This document shows positions 1 through 13,000 of a DNA stretch of 64,000 bases, piece after piece. The notes below the pieces were generated by a model. It had not been told where the DNA came from, did no database searches, and saw nothing but the letters and a program-made list of their open reading frames with translations. This stretch comes from Malachius bipustulatus (taxonomy: Eukaryota > Arthropoda > Insecta > Coleoptera > Melyridae): contig OU342639.1 in assembly GCA_910589415.1 (NCBI GenBank), forward strand, positions 33,674,268 through 33,738,267, read 5' to 3'. Within the stretch, counting starts at the first letter, position 1; every line of letters starts with the position of its first letter. Position numbers and translations under genes: made by a program.

Positions 1-950
1 AACAAACTTACCTACATGAAATTAATATTAGAGCATCCAATAAGGATCCGCTTCTCCTCTTATAATGAAACCCGCTTCCGCGTGTACCTAGCACCGGTAC
101 CGGAAACTCCAGAACTTCATTCACACAATTACAAGAACACAACTCACACTGATGAAAACGTAAAACAGTACGGCACAGTGGACTCTTTCTTTCGTTCGTG
201 GTACTCAGACTCAACGACTTACGATCAGTCGTGAAGAGTACCGGAGTACCGGAGTACCGCAGCGTACTCTGACGACATTCCCACCGACTCGGACTCGGAC
301 AATAGACCGGAGTATAGCCGTGCAGTGTGCGAATAGCGGTATTCCGTTCGCAGAGCCTCTACTACTACACCTGGCTAGATTAGTATTATAGAAGAGGGGG
401 TCGCGTATGTAATACCTGTGTGCCTACTGGAATGTGGAATAGTCATGTTTGGGTTAACACTTACTATCCTAGTAGCACCGATACAACTCCCAGCCAACAC
501 TATACTTTGATTCACTCTTCTCCAATGAAGTTACCATCGGAAAAAATACTTGCAATTACACCATAAAATTGTTTTTTTATTAGTTTTTCTATAAATAATT
601 TCATGTGAGATTATATGCGTGTTTTACCGCGCCGATATTGGACTCGACAATCGAACCGGCAGCTTGGTGCTCCCCCGCAATCTCGTCCTCGGTTTAAAAA
701 AATTTCGCAAAATGTTAGAGACGTTTGATGATTTTTCATAAAGTCGTAGAGAAAATAGGGCCTTCTACTCGCGGTGAATGGCTATCATTCATTTGGACGA
801 TTACAACACGTCATCGTCGTGAATAATAGCCATTATTCTCGTTTTTTTTTTTGTATCTCTCACCATTTATACCTTTAAGGACCAAATTCTCTAATGTAAC
901 ACCCTATCTAAAAGGTCGCGAATCGAAGGCCTTCACTGAATCACTGATAA
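1..950. other. Intergenic, no gene seen
   Basis: No coding region is supported here. The only local structure is a short tandem run of a GAGTACCG-type unit at about 230-265 and a poly-T tract at about 841-852. The two short overlapping open frames near the left edge lie on opposite strands and have no recognisable domain. Confidence 0.6.
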
Positions 951-1115
951 TGCCCGTATTCATCAAACCTCAAAATATAACTCTGGGGTTATATTTTGAA
1001 TTTTCTGACAGCTGATTGGTCCAATGCTCAAATCCTACGAACGCTACGAATTTTGAACCAATGACATGTTCCAAAATATAACCCCAGGGGTTATATTTAT
1101 TGATGAATACGGGCC
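951..1115. mobile_element. 165-bp MITE, PIF/Harbinger-like
   Basis: The element has terminal inverted repeats (GCCCGTATTCATCAA at the left, its complement at the right) and is flanked on both sides by TAA (948-950 and 1116-1118). A second internal inverted repeat sits just inside the ends (CAAAATATAAC with CCCC). A 3-bp TWA target duplication with GC-rich tips is typical of PIF/Harbinger MITEs. The superfamily assignment is inference from these ends, because no transposase is present. Confidence 0.75.
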
Positions 1116-3257
1116 TAATAGTAGCAGAAATGCAGGGTATTAAGAATTTGAAACTAAATTTGGGATAAACTACTGAAGTATCCTGAAAAAAAAAACTGAA
1201 AATTCGAGACTTCTTATCTTAATAAGAGAAAAAAATGCATGGGTTCTAATGTCAAAGACAGGAGAAAAACACTAACTCTAACACTGCTGAAGACATGGAT
1301 GACCATTTCGCTCTTATTGGAGCTCATCGGCGCTGCCGGCAAGTGCAATTCGTCGTCTTTAGCAAAAAATCAGCCTGCTACTTAACCCTTGCAACCACAC
1401 GGAACTACGGGATCTATTATAATCAGTAACGACATCTCTGTTGGTGACCGTAACTATCAACAATATAGAGTGAATAGCTCAATTTTTGCACATCAACAAC
1501 AGACAAACGTCAATTTTTCTGACCACTGACCTGGCGCTTGCTTTATTGAGACGAAAAAAATTGATACAAGAAGTAACTCTAATCTAACACTAATTTTATA
1601 TTAGTATATTATACACACTAAAACAATTTTCTTGCTATTGAGCTTCAAAATTTTTTGCTAAACTGGTAAGGAGTAGGATCGCCAAAAGAAAAGTGGATGG
1701 GTTCAAATTACTATAAACATTTAATATTTATTTACGCACAATTTCCTTCAAGGTAAATATTAGTAACAACAATTGCTTTATAATTTAATAAAATGCGAAT
1801 CTCAAGATTCGATGATAGAGAGCCTCACTAGTGCCTCTATGGCCTTTGATGTATTTGCCAACTTTAACACTAGTTTTCTGTCCAATATGACATATTTGTT
1901 TGATATTTTATCAATTTGACACTTAAGCTGCTTGGTTTTGATTTTTCCAGTACTAATGTCTGATATTTCCCATGACAGTTCAGGAATTGTATTGGGCTTG
2001 TTGACGTTCTGGAAAGCTAAAAGCCATAAACTCTAAAGAAGATGAAAACCGTTCATTCTAACTTTGACTTTCTAGTGTTCACCTTGTTCTTTAAATAACC
2101 CCAAGGAACAATTTAGGGGGTTTTATTGTAGGATCTATGGGGTCAGATGATATTCCACTAAAAAAAAAACGTGATCTTGAAAACGGTCTGAATCAAATTG
2201 ATCATTCCTAGCGTCGAATTGCTGGTCGCCCCATCCCGCATCCCGTTGAAACCTGGACTCAAAATATCATCCTGCTTCAATAACGCCCTGCATTCACGTT
2301 AATTTTATTCGGAGTTTTCATAAAAGTACTAACCAATTATAACACCTTCAGTTCATAGGAAGAAGTTCTGGGAGAGTCAGAAGTCAGAAGAACTTGAGTC
2401 GCAGTTTGAAGATGATTAACTATTGTTGACTCGTCGAACAAGGGACCGAACTATCTTCCGCAGAGGTGGAGACAAGCGGCTGAGCTTTGGCTAGGGGCCC
2501 GCACACACACGTGTGCCTTAATAAGTAAGAACTTTTGTGAATTCGTCATTAAGCAGAGCGCTAGTGACACAAACGAGTCGCTACCCCTCTTTTTGGAACT
2601 CGTAACCGTGACCACTGGACTACCTGTAACCTGGTTACGGTCATGGTTACGTGAATCTGTCTCTATGATTCATCTAAGCGATCATCGATTTATTCGTCAA
2701 AAAATTGTCAGATCGTTCTTGCATCTTCCGTCCCGACCCTGAAGAGAATCTCCTCGCGGGAGTTCCATCTGGCATTGTTTGTGGCGCCGCATTCCTCCGC
2801 GCAACTGGGGCGCTTTCTTGCACGCCCCGTTTACGTGCAGAAGTTGCATCGCCGGCTAGAAGACTTAAATGGGTCGTTGCTCGTTAACAGCGCTACTGCT
2901 CAGGCTACATCGTCACAAATTCCGGAAGAGCTTGAATGTAGGTGAAGGTGAGTGACTTAATGCTTTACTAAAGCGCATATTAGGGGGATTCCAGTAAGCG
3001 CGGTGGACCTCTTAAGGTTTCATAAAATTGTTCCACTTCAGAAGAATCTCACAGTATTTTTCTGAACCGACGCTGATCACCCATGCACAGATAAGCATTT
3101 AGACCTCATCTTGGAGTCTAGTTACTGTGATCCCAGTTATTGTTTTGATCCTTTTTCTAGGGACTTTTTCGCAGATATTAGCCCAGTATCTCAGAACTGG
3201 TTGGAGTAATTCATCAGGGAGAGCACTACGCCGTAAAAGGTTTCACGCTAGTCTCCT
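1116..3257. other. Intergenic, no gene seen
   Basis: AT-rich unique-looking sequence with no ORF that I can support. A 60-codon frame at 2705-2887 has no recognisable domain or splice context. Confidence 0.5.
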
Positions 3258-3648
3258 CATTTTTAGCGCCCTGAACCCTCTTTCCTGGAAGTGATTTAGA
3301 ACACTTTAGCTGTCTTAATACTTTTTTCTGGGAGAGTATGGACAAATGAGACAGTTAACCTGGAAGCTGCAACCTAACTACTTGTGATTTGGTGTCTTTA
3401 ACACGCTACTCCTTTCACTAAACTCCTTTCACACATCAGACTCTCTCGTTCACTAATTCCTTCTTCAGTATCTTCATTTTAGTGCCCTGAACTCTCTTTC
3501 CTTGAAGTGATTTAGAACACTTTAGCTGTCTTAAAGACACTTTTTTCTGGGAGAGTAGGGACAAATGAGACAGGTTACCTGAAAGCTGCTACCTAAACTC
3601 CTTTCACACATCAGACTCTCCTCGTTCCCTAATTCCTTTTCCAGTCTT
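3258..3648. repeat. Local direct duplication (about 215-bp period)
   Basis: Two diverged tandem copies, about 3258-3472 and 3473-3648. Shared landmarks include GCCCTGAAC, AAGTGATTTAGAACACTTTA, CTGGGAGAGTA, GACAAATGAGACAG and CCTTTCACACATCAGACTC in the same order. The second copy has lost about 40 bp in its middle. No coding potential is apparent. Confidence 0.85.
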
Positions 3649-6040
3649 GGTTGTATTTATTTTTCAGTTCAATTGTATTGCTTTAAAAAAAATGTTTCAT
3701 AAAACAAAACAAAAATTGGTTAATATTGCAGCCAAATTGTGTAATTGCTGTTAAAAAGCACCTGAAAACATCCAGTTAATTCTTTCACTTATTGATGTCT
3801 TTATATTATTTTTTCGATATAATCAAAGGTAATGGTACAATTCAAGTGCTTTTGCTGCAATATGTGAAGTTACCTAGTAATACAAACAATTACATTAGGA
3901 TTACAAGAACTAATTCAAGGGAACATGATTAAATTTATTGAATATTCAGTTATAAAGTTACCGGCTGATACAGCTGTATAGTCGAATCGAACTTCCCTGT
4001 TTCCCCCGAATTAATAATAATTATTTAAAGTTGCTCGTGTGTAGTAAAGGTGTAGGTATCTCTGAAGTTAATAGCGTCTGATAATCTTAGAGAGTACGTC
4101 ATTTTAGACAATTTTCTTCCGTGACACTTGTCAGTGATTGATATTGATTGCTTCGATAAGAGAGTCTTTATTGATCCTGTTAAAACAGTTTTACCTTATT
4201 ATAGCACTCAGATTGATTTACTAATACTAACACTAAAACTAACAGGAGCTTCACTACCACATCACCAACATCATAAACCAATAGATTAGGGAAATGCATT
4301 AAATATACCGTGTGTTCATAATGTTGCTTATATATATTTGAATAAAAGAATCGAAAATTTGCATTATAAATTAAAAAAATATGGGAACGTGTGTACTTAC
4401 TGCTGCGGCCTTTCAGTCACTGATGACAATGCGGGATTGCGAGTACCTAGTACTAATAATAATTAATCAACACTTGGAGCGTATTGAGTCCAAAAATGCG
4501 TTCTGAAGCCTTGACCTTCGAACCTTTCGCTGCTGATTCGCACTTTCTTTTTTTTTCTTTTTACGTTCACAAGTGTTGTGAATAGGCAACCTAATTGACA
4601 TCAGGAGTATGATGGACAGAATTTGATTACCCATTCAGATCTTAATGGTGGTAAGTGGTGAAGAAGTCTGTGCTGAAGCTATAAGGTTTTTTTAGTACCT
4701 GTCAAGAAAAAAAAAACTCTTTAGCCGAGCTTTGACTTTCAAACCGCCACGCTATGTTACTTTTCTGCAATGTCTCCAGAATTCCGAGAAGCAATCGATT
4801 TTCTCCAAGGTTTCTAGACATTTTGAAGAAAATGACAAAAAATAATAAAAAAGGCGGATTGCCACCATTTTCTACAGATTGCAAGAGAAACCATCCCTCT
4901 TATTAAAAGGAGACAATTTTCAAGCTCCTAGACCGAAAAACCATCTCTGATTTGAAATTTTTACAGGTGTTTGTGCAAATTGTCCAAAACGTCCAAACCC
5001 ATTCAAATTTTCATGAATAAGTTTATTTAGCTCTTTCCGAAAATTTAAATTAGGTATGTTAATTTTTGTTGTCCTTGGACGTTTATGACGTTTTTAAAAT
5101 ATGACCCCAACAATCGGTAAAATTCACGTTGCCAAGGGAGATTTTTATTTATTTGATCTCTTTACTATAGAGGAATGCAAGGTTTGTAGGAAAATTTTTC
5201 AAAAAAATAGTTGTCCCGCGAGCAATTCGAAGGACCACTTCGTTTGCTCTTCGAAGGAATGCCATCATCGTCTTATGTGTTATTTCCTTCGGTAATAGAG
5301 TCGTATAACGCATTATTTGAACCTGTATATAGAGCTATATGATTGGCTCTTACTCGTGATTTTTCGTTTATCATTTTACTCGCTCTATTATAAAATATTC
5401 TTCATCAGTCAAAGACTTTTGAAAGGCAGACGGAAGGTTAGATGAAGGCATACCGACCAAAAAAATTCCTGACGAATTTTTTGAACTAGTCGATGGAGAA
5501 TTAGGCTCGCTGAAAAAGAAAAAATGCAAACATTTATAAACGAAAAAAAATTATTTTCGTTTTCTCTTCTCTTTTTTCCGTTTTTTTCCTTTTCTTCTTC
5601 TTTTTTTTTTATTCCTTTATTTCTTCTATATTATTTTTCCTTCATATATTTTCTCTTATTATTACTTTTCCCTTGTTTTCCTTCCTTTGTTTTTACCCTT
5701 CTTTTTCTCTTTCTTGTTGCTCTTTTCTGTTTGTTTATTCTTTTATTTTCTCCTTTTTTTCTGAGCTTCATAAGTAGGAGCAAGGGTAGGGACGCGTCGA
5801 CGATAAGCACAATGCGTCTAGCGGAGTCCATCAAGACGACTTTTACGCAAGACAAGACAGGACCGCGGAATCATATGGGTGTCAACGAGCGGATAGTGCA
5901 CACAGGAATCTTAATACCTAATTATTGTACACCTCTTCCTTTCTTGTCCCCTTTTTCTCCTTCCTTCATCTCGCCTATAATTACTTCCAATATTAATATT
6001 AATTAAAATTATAGGTTATAATAGGTGTGTTAAATAGTAA
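3649..6040. other. Intergenic with long polypyrimidine tract
   Basis: No gene is supported. Positions 5552-5762 form a nearly pure T/C tract on the + strand (purine-rich on the minus strand). This tract creates spurious long open frames in both directions, made almost only of Phe/Leu/Ser or Lys/Arg/Glu. Confidence 0.6.
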
Positions 6041-6047
6041 GCAATTT

Positions 6048-7038
6048 TGGTATCAGAAGTGGGATACGGATTCCAGCAAGAAGATTAATTAATTAATGGT
6101 TAAATTAAAAAGTGGAAAACAAACTGAAAGTAACAAAATATCTGAGGAAATTTTGGAGAAAATGGTGTTAATGATCAAAGACGGCCATCAGGAAGAGCAG
6201 AAAAGTATCATTAAGAAGCTTGAAGACAGTGAAGAGAAGCTGTTGTAGCAACAGAAAGATAGTGAAGAGCAGTTGCTGGAACTTATTCAGCAGCACAGGG
6301 ACGATTATGTGCGTGATCAAAATAAAGAAGAACAAGACGTTGATGGTGTTCGTGATGAAGTAAAACTCAAAATTCTCGAAAGTTCTGAGATGAAGCATTC
6401 CCCGTGTGCAGCACTTGCGAGCAGTTTTGGCTCAAAAGTGAAACCGCCGACGGAACGACGCAGAAAAGGCAACGGCACTGGTTCTTGCTCTTCGGGGGCA
6501 AGCTATGGACATGCTGCAAACACTGCCAAAGCCGAACGAATCGCTAGCGCTACGGAAGTTTGAAGATGATGTCAACAGGATTATCCATCAAGCCTACTCA
6601 GACTCGCCTCAGAATTTAAAAGAACAACAAGCACTAGCCTCGCGAGCTATTGTCAATGGAATACGAGACACTCTGCGGAGTGCTAGAACGCTAATTAAAA
6701 ATGATGGACCATCATTGGATAATCATTTTTAATAAGCGTTCTAGCACTCCACCCACTGAGATACAGAAGACGCAGCAATCAAAGCGTCCAACGGTAGAAC
6801 CTTTTCCAAAGTGCGAGCAGTGACAATCAATGAAGAAAAAGAAGAAAATATGACTGCCATATTGGAAAAGGTAAATAAGATGATGGATAAGATCTCTGAG
6901 CAGTTAAATAAGGGAAAAAGAGGATTATACGTGACTGTAAGGTTGATGAGAGAATCCCTGGAACGAAGATCAGGCAGAGACAGGGGCGGAAGCAGAAGCG
7001 GGGAAAGGGCGCTTTCTAGCTACGAGACATATTGAGCG
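6048..7038 (+). pseudogene. Decayed Ty3/gypsy-type gag remnant
   Basis: TGGTATCAGAAGTGGGAT at 6048-6065 resembles the start of an insect LTR-retrotransposon interior (primer-binding region). The frame opening at ATG 6096 encodes a Lys/Glu-rich coiled-coil-like stretch, broken by an in-frame TAG at 6246-6248. It continues to 6563, then shifts +1 into 6505-6732, which matches the capsid-like pattern of gypsy Gag (ALRKFEDDVNRIIHQAYSD, then GIRDTLRSA). A later frame around 6811-7011 keeps only the tail of a zinc knuckle (IIRDC, about 6918-6935) before a basic segment. The stop, the frameshifts and a truncated zinc knuckle show a dead copy. I see no protease, RT or integrase, and no paired LTRs. 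Confidence 0.6.
6677..6752. repeat. Local inverted repeat inside gag remnant
   Basis: Arms of about 30 bp, beginning GAGTGCTAGAACGCT on the left and ending AGCGTTCTAGCACTC on the right, face each other across a loop of about 10 bp. The right arm is an inverted duplication of gag sequence, so the array would form a strong hairpin. It lies exactly where the second gag frame ends. Confidence 0.85.
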
Positions 7039-9125
7039 ATTTAAACAATTAAATTATGTTAAAACAGGTGGTCTGTTCTTAAATTTCAACAGGAATCAAA
7101 TCACCCATCAATGCGCTCTCCCTTATATCAACTGCCCCCCCTGTGAAGGTACCACGAGTCGAAACGACCCGACTCGAGAAGTCCGAATGGCAGTGTCGCC
7201 ACCGATCGACGTATAGCGCAATCTACATCTCTACACCAAGCGCTCATGAAGGCATTGTGTATGTACAGTGCGCTCCAGAAATGTTTATCATTTACTAACA
7301 GCGCAAATAAATGGAACGGTGACAAAAGAACCGTTACAGAGTGAAATGATTGTGACAAGTGAAGCGAAATCAAAGTGAAAATCATAGTTGTTGTGCTAGT
7401 GGTGTCTGTGTATGTGTGTGTAAATAAGAGAGCAGCTGGTTATTTAGATTTGTAGATTATTGTTATAGGTTTTAATAGTTTCATTAAACAACTTTTAATT
7501 TGGAATAAATGAGAAATGGACACTCAAGGCAGAGGAAAAGAAACAAAAAAAAACTATTAAAGAAATAAACAAAACATAATAAAAATAGAACATTGTATAA
7601 AAAATTGAGTACCTAGGTGGTTGATAACCACCTAGGTACCTAGATACCTACAACAATACGCCGAAATGGCGATGAAAAATGTATCAGAAGAAGTAATAGG
7701 TTAAACTGGAGCAGGGATACTATAATATTTAATGCAGAGAACTAAAAGATTTTACTACGCTACAACTACATACCTACTAGTATTTTACTAGAGAAAATTT
7801 TATAAATCCTTATTTCAGCAATGCTATAAACAGCTTATGTAGTCGTATTTCAAGCATCACGACGAGTCGACTTCCAGCTGTAGAATGTGTAAAACACTGT
7901 CAAATAGACTAGATCCTTATTCTTTATAGGGTCTAAGAAGTATCGAAGATTTAAATCTAAATCTTCTAGCAGGAGATAAAGGAAATGAAATTCATTGTAG
8001 GGAGATAAGGAAATCTCTTACTATCTTAAATAATACACTGCGAAAGGAAGAATACGAAACGAACGTATCACTCGTATCACTCTCGTATCTAAAAGGGATG
8101 TTTGAGATACGTGATCTGCCTCTGTATATATACGGCCCTTATAAAATACATTTTTGATGGGGCATTTTCTATACACATATACATATAAGTAGTGTAAGTA
8201 AGTGTTCCTTTTCTCGTGCATATAAACTGAAAAATTGTTCGAATGTATGTGCATTCGAGTATTATTTGTATCTTATCATCCAGTCAGTAGGTAGTTGATT
8301 TGATATTATGTAGATGTTTATTTAACAATATGACTTACCTACCTATAATAGGTACCTACTACACACACGGGTGTGAAACAATTTCCTTGGAGCAAAGAAA
8401 AACAATTTCTATTGTGCAAAGAAGTAGGTAGGTAGTACTAGTAGTAGTACCTAGCAATAATAATAATAATAACAAATTACGTATCTACGTAGATGTTGGT
8501 GTTGGTGATGGTGATGGTGTTGGTGATGGTGATGGTGATGGTGACTGGTGGTGATGCGATAATGATGCTTCAGCTTACCATAAAGAGAGGAAGAGCAAAT
8601 CATGTGAATACAATGAGCCTATTTAATATAACATTCATAATGTGTTATTTGTTTGACGAAAAAGAAAGTTGATTAGAAATGGAAACTTTTATTGTTACGT
8701 TAAATACAAACCAGATAGCGAGGAAGGGCATAATTAGCTAATTGATAAACTTCAGTAACTAGGATGACTTAATGACGAAAAGATCTCTTACTTCTCATCT
8801 TCATGTACATTGTTTTCTTGATTTATTGCTTATGTGTATAATACACAGCAAATCTCTTCCTTCTCATTTGTTCTCATTTATTAAAGCAAATTGTTTTCGA
8901 CTCTGCTAGATTTCTTGCATATGAATAATTATTTTCTCCTCTAATTAGTTAATTTATTGGGGATGTGAAATTCAATATTTATCACTTCTATTATAGTGGT
9001 AGGTAGTTCCTGCAAATTTTTACTGAAATGCCTAGGTACATCAGATTTGTACTTTAGAGAAGAAAACAATACTTTTATAATTTCCATTAGCATTAATGAA
9101 AAGAGAAAACCTATTAGAAACGCAA
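7039..9125. other. Intergenic with microsatellites and one hairpin
   Basis: No gene is supported. A perfect hairpin at 7609-7639 has 14-bp arms (GTACCTAGGTGGTT) and a GAT loop. Positions 8491-8555 are a TGGTGA/TGGTGT hexamer array, and 8455-8471 is a short AAT run. GTAGGTACCTA-like motifs recur through the window. Confidence 0.6.
8491..8555. repeat. TGGTGA-type hexamer microsatellite
   Basis: Imperfect tandem array of GGTGAT and GGTGTT units, read directly from the sequence. Confidence 0.9.
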
Positions 9126-9129
9126 AGAA

Positions 9130-10078
9130 CTTATTTTATAGAACCTGAGCACTTTCTGGAATGAACTGGAAAAAAAATTTGTTGTTGACTTTTCGATTTC
9201 CATTCCTGAAGTCATTCGACGGCAATCGAACTTTCCTATTTACGGCCGAAGATATGCCGAATAATACTTTACGGGGGTAACGGGAGGGCATGAACACAGC
9301 AGAGGCTGCAGCGATAATCGTCCAGAACTCGACCGGCTCCCATTCCAGAAGCACTTCCACTTACGTACACCCTACGCCGCCATAAAAATATCCAATTATT
9401 GTAAAAAATTCTAGGCACACATTAGTCACCTCGTCAGAGCCGGAGCTGCCGGCCAGGAATCTAATACTTTTGACACTTTTGTAACGGTTCTTTCGATAAC
9501 TTCAGTAACCGTTCCAATCGTTACCCTTTTTATTATTAATTATTTCTGTGACGATCATTTCGATCGCACGGTATAGTCATTTCGGTCTGTCGGTTGCGCA
9601 TCGCGACGTATGGCGGTACTACTATCTTTCGGCTCCATTCGATTCGGCTCTCGGTTGTTGATCTGGTAAGGACGAGACTTCAAAAAAAGACAGCAGCCCT
9701 ATAATAGTCCCAATAGAAACTGTTAAAATTGGCCTGTGAATTTTCTTCGACCTGTGATGTTTGTTCATGTGTGTGCATTGCCAAAATATCAAGTTAATTT
9801 CTCTTTTGAACCAGCTGGCTGTTAACTAGCGTTTTTTATACCTCCCCTAAATTTGCTCAGGGTGGAATTGAACGTTATAAATCAAAAGAGGAAACCCAAA
9901 TCACATTGAATCGACATACCCAAGTCCTTCTGTTTGTATTTATTTTATAGCACCTGAGCACCTCCTGGAATGAACTGAAAAAAACTTGTTTTTGACTTTT
10001 CACTTTCCACTCCTGAAATCATCCGAGACAGTAATTGATGATAAGTATCGAACTTTCCTATATACGGACGAGATTTCC
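9130..10078. repeat. Dispersed direct repeat pair (about 9130-9252, 9944-10078)
   Basis: Two copies of an approximately 125-bp sequence in the same orientation, about 815 bp apart. Shared landmarks are TTATTTTATAG, CACCTGAGCAC, GGAATGAACTG, TTGACTTTTC, CCTGAA and TCGAACTTTCCTAT. The copies differ by small indels. Neither the origin nor any coding content is recognisable. Confidence 0.8.
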
Positions 10079-13000
10079 CGGTTTTTAAGATCAAATTTCA
10101 GTTTAATTTCCTAAAAACGTGGTCTAAATTCTTTCACTCTGATCTATAGCTCGAAGTGCGTTCTTGCTATCCTGTTAATTTTTTTTTAAGTTTTTTTTTT
10201 CATCTTGCATATAATACATGTGTTAAAAAAAATACAGATTTTTTTGCGAAAACTCCAATAGTAGTAATTTTGTAATAACTGAAATGATACTGCTTCAATG
10301 CAATATCAGGCCACTCATCCTTCGTCTCCATCAGACACCTGACTCCTACAAACATCACCCCTCTGGCAACCACGTGGCTGTAAAATATTTTTTATAAAAC
10401 AATCTATTCCTGTGCACTGCAGGGGAGTCTCTATTACGCTCTGAGAGCGGTGCATGAGCCGAGATTTCGATTCACGTTGACTTTGAATGGTTGAAGCTTG
10501 TATTCCTCAAAGAACGCTCTCTCTCTCAGATGCTATTTCAAAAAAATAGTAGAAAAAATTGACGTTACTTTCAAAAGAAACAAAAACCTAACGTCAAAAT
10601 CAGCAAGATATTAAAATATACGATGATACATCGAAAAAGGCTCCCAGATAATTGTCGTCATGGCTGCTGAATCACTCCTGCAATTCCAGAAACGAGGTAA
10701 GATTGATTATAAAATCGAATCTATTTTATTGATCATCTCTCACAAAAAGGTGAGTCTTATTGATAAGTGTTAATCAGTAGGTTATTAAAATATACGCTGA
10801 TAAATCGAAAAAGGCTTCCAGACAGTTAATAAATCGAAGTTAATTACGCTATTTCTTATCCCCTGTGGAAGGAACGAATTTGGCTATCTATGGAGCTGCC
10901 CAATTTTATGTCCCAGCAGTGTTAGGTATGATAGTGGTGAGAAAGTATAAATCTAAATTCATAAATTTTAGGCTAATTCCAATACTATAATCCTATCCCA
11001 CCACAAGCAGACTTCAGACCCCGACAACATCCCAAGATATTTACAATTTACAAGCCATAAAACCGGCAAGGATTCGTTTTTTAAATAACGAGACTTCAAT
11101 TTATTGATTGTCGATTAGTTAACTAATGCAGCGATTTCTGTTGATGGTATTAGAAAGAGGATCAAATTGCATAAATGTTTTAATCAGAATTGCAGAAACA
11201 TTGCAGCTTCTATATAATCAACAAGTTGCCTGAGCGAGGAAACGTATTTTCCAAACTTGATCAGGTTCTAATATCGATACAGTAATAACGTTTATAGAAA
11301 TTTAGAAAACCGTCGGCGTAACTTTTAATATTATAAGCCGAAACTGTTACGAAGTACCGGCGGGGGTAAAAGGCGTCGCTTAGGGGGTGAACATGCGGGC
11401 ATTTTGTCAGGGGATGTACCCAGTTGAGGTAAATCAATATCAAGCGCACGAGGACCACGGGAAGAGGGATCCACTACTACATACTACGCCGCTCCACGTT
11501 ACTCGCCGCCTCCAGGGCGCTGTTGGAAGATTTCACTAACATCCCTTGAAAATCTCCCTCGTCTTACTGCTGGTTACCACGCTGAGCCGCTTATCTTTCA
11601 CAAAAACTGGAACTGAAAACGCTCTGATCCTCTGATGGATTCTGTGTGTAGGAAGTAAGATAATACGTTTAACTGTCGAAGATCAAAATGATTAAGAATG
11701 AGTTGGTAATATTATTTCAAAGATGGTTTGGCAACAGAGTCCAGAGGCTATAGTTGGATATGTTCAAAGGCTTCGTGTTCCAGTCGTGCACTCGCAGCTC
11801 GGAGTGGCAGATTTGACACGAAAGCCCAACGCTTTTTGGTGGAAAAAACAACACTCACCAATCATATACTAATTTCGATGGTTTTTGATATGAGCATTGT
11901 TCTCGGGAATTTAATATCACGTTTGTAGCCAGTCCATTCGCAACATCGTGTCGACTATGGATTCAATATTTACTTCATAAACGCTTGTTTACTGTCACTG
12001 AATGCAAACCATGATTGCAGGATGTACAATTACTTGCCCAAATATTTGCTAAATATCGGAAGCATGACGATTCGAAAGCGCAATATTTTACCAGATATTA
12101 AAAGCGTTCCCCGAACATTGAACGTAATTATAATTAGTCGACCAATAAATATTACTATAACAGAACAACCGAAACAATCCAGCCTCCTTCAAATCAAATG
12201 AAAATTGTTGGGAAACATTATAATCCTTGACATTGGAGGAAAGAATTGGGACTCTTGGACATGTCCGAAGAAAATAAATGAGAGAAACACGCGACCTTGG
12301 ATGTAATAAATAATCAAAACGATGTTTATAGCGCCACTCAACAGCATATTAATAACCAAACATGCTATTAATCGTGCGTCTGCAGGACCAGAAAGGCCGA
12401 AGATCGTATGAAAGGGAGCGGCTGACAATCGCCCTGCTCCATATGGGATGGGACATACATACATACACGAGCGTCGAGACGCTATAAAATTATTTATACA
12501 GGGACGTCGATCTAATTTTTCTGTCTCCTTTAACTCAGTTCTATCCTTTCGAGAATCCCCTTTCAAATTGTAACAGAAGAGAAGCTCAATAAATGATCAA
12601 AATTATTCTTTTAAAAGAAACGATTGAAAATAGGAAATTATACAGCTGGAAGATTGATAATTTCTCAACCTTCCTGTAGAAAGGCAGTCGGCTATCCGCC
12701 CGCCCAAGTGATTACACAGGAGACAGAGAGGCGGCATGAGTGACCGAAGGCGAAGGGAGAATCCAGGAGGCAGACGGATTCGCCGGCAGACGCCTTGAAG
12801 CTGCAATAGAGCGGATACTCTCCGACGCCGACGCCGGTAGCGCTCCCGCCGATTCTGGTAGATCGGGAATAACGCGTTGGTCCTGGGTTACAAACAACTG
12901 TTACAAAGAACAGTTCTTTGTCACTTTTAAGCATTCAAAAATTTATCTCATGTATTTTTCAAGCAGACATCGACTACTAAATTGAAAGAAAAAATATTTG

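Noticed and set aside
5524..6006. 160-codon frame and its minus-strand partner
   Set aside because: Product of a long polypyrimidine tract; composition is almost only Phe, Leu and Ser, with no domain.
8491..8555. Possible CRISPR-like or coding repeat
   Set aside because: Simple hexamer microsatellite without spacers, in a eukaryotic genome.
12189..12566. 125-codon minus-strand frame
   Set aside because: No recognisable domain, no splice or promoter context, and ordinary composition for chance in AT-rich DNA.
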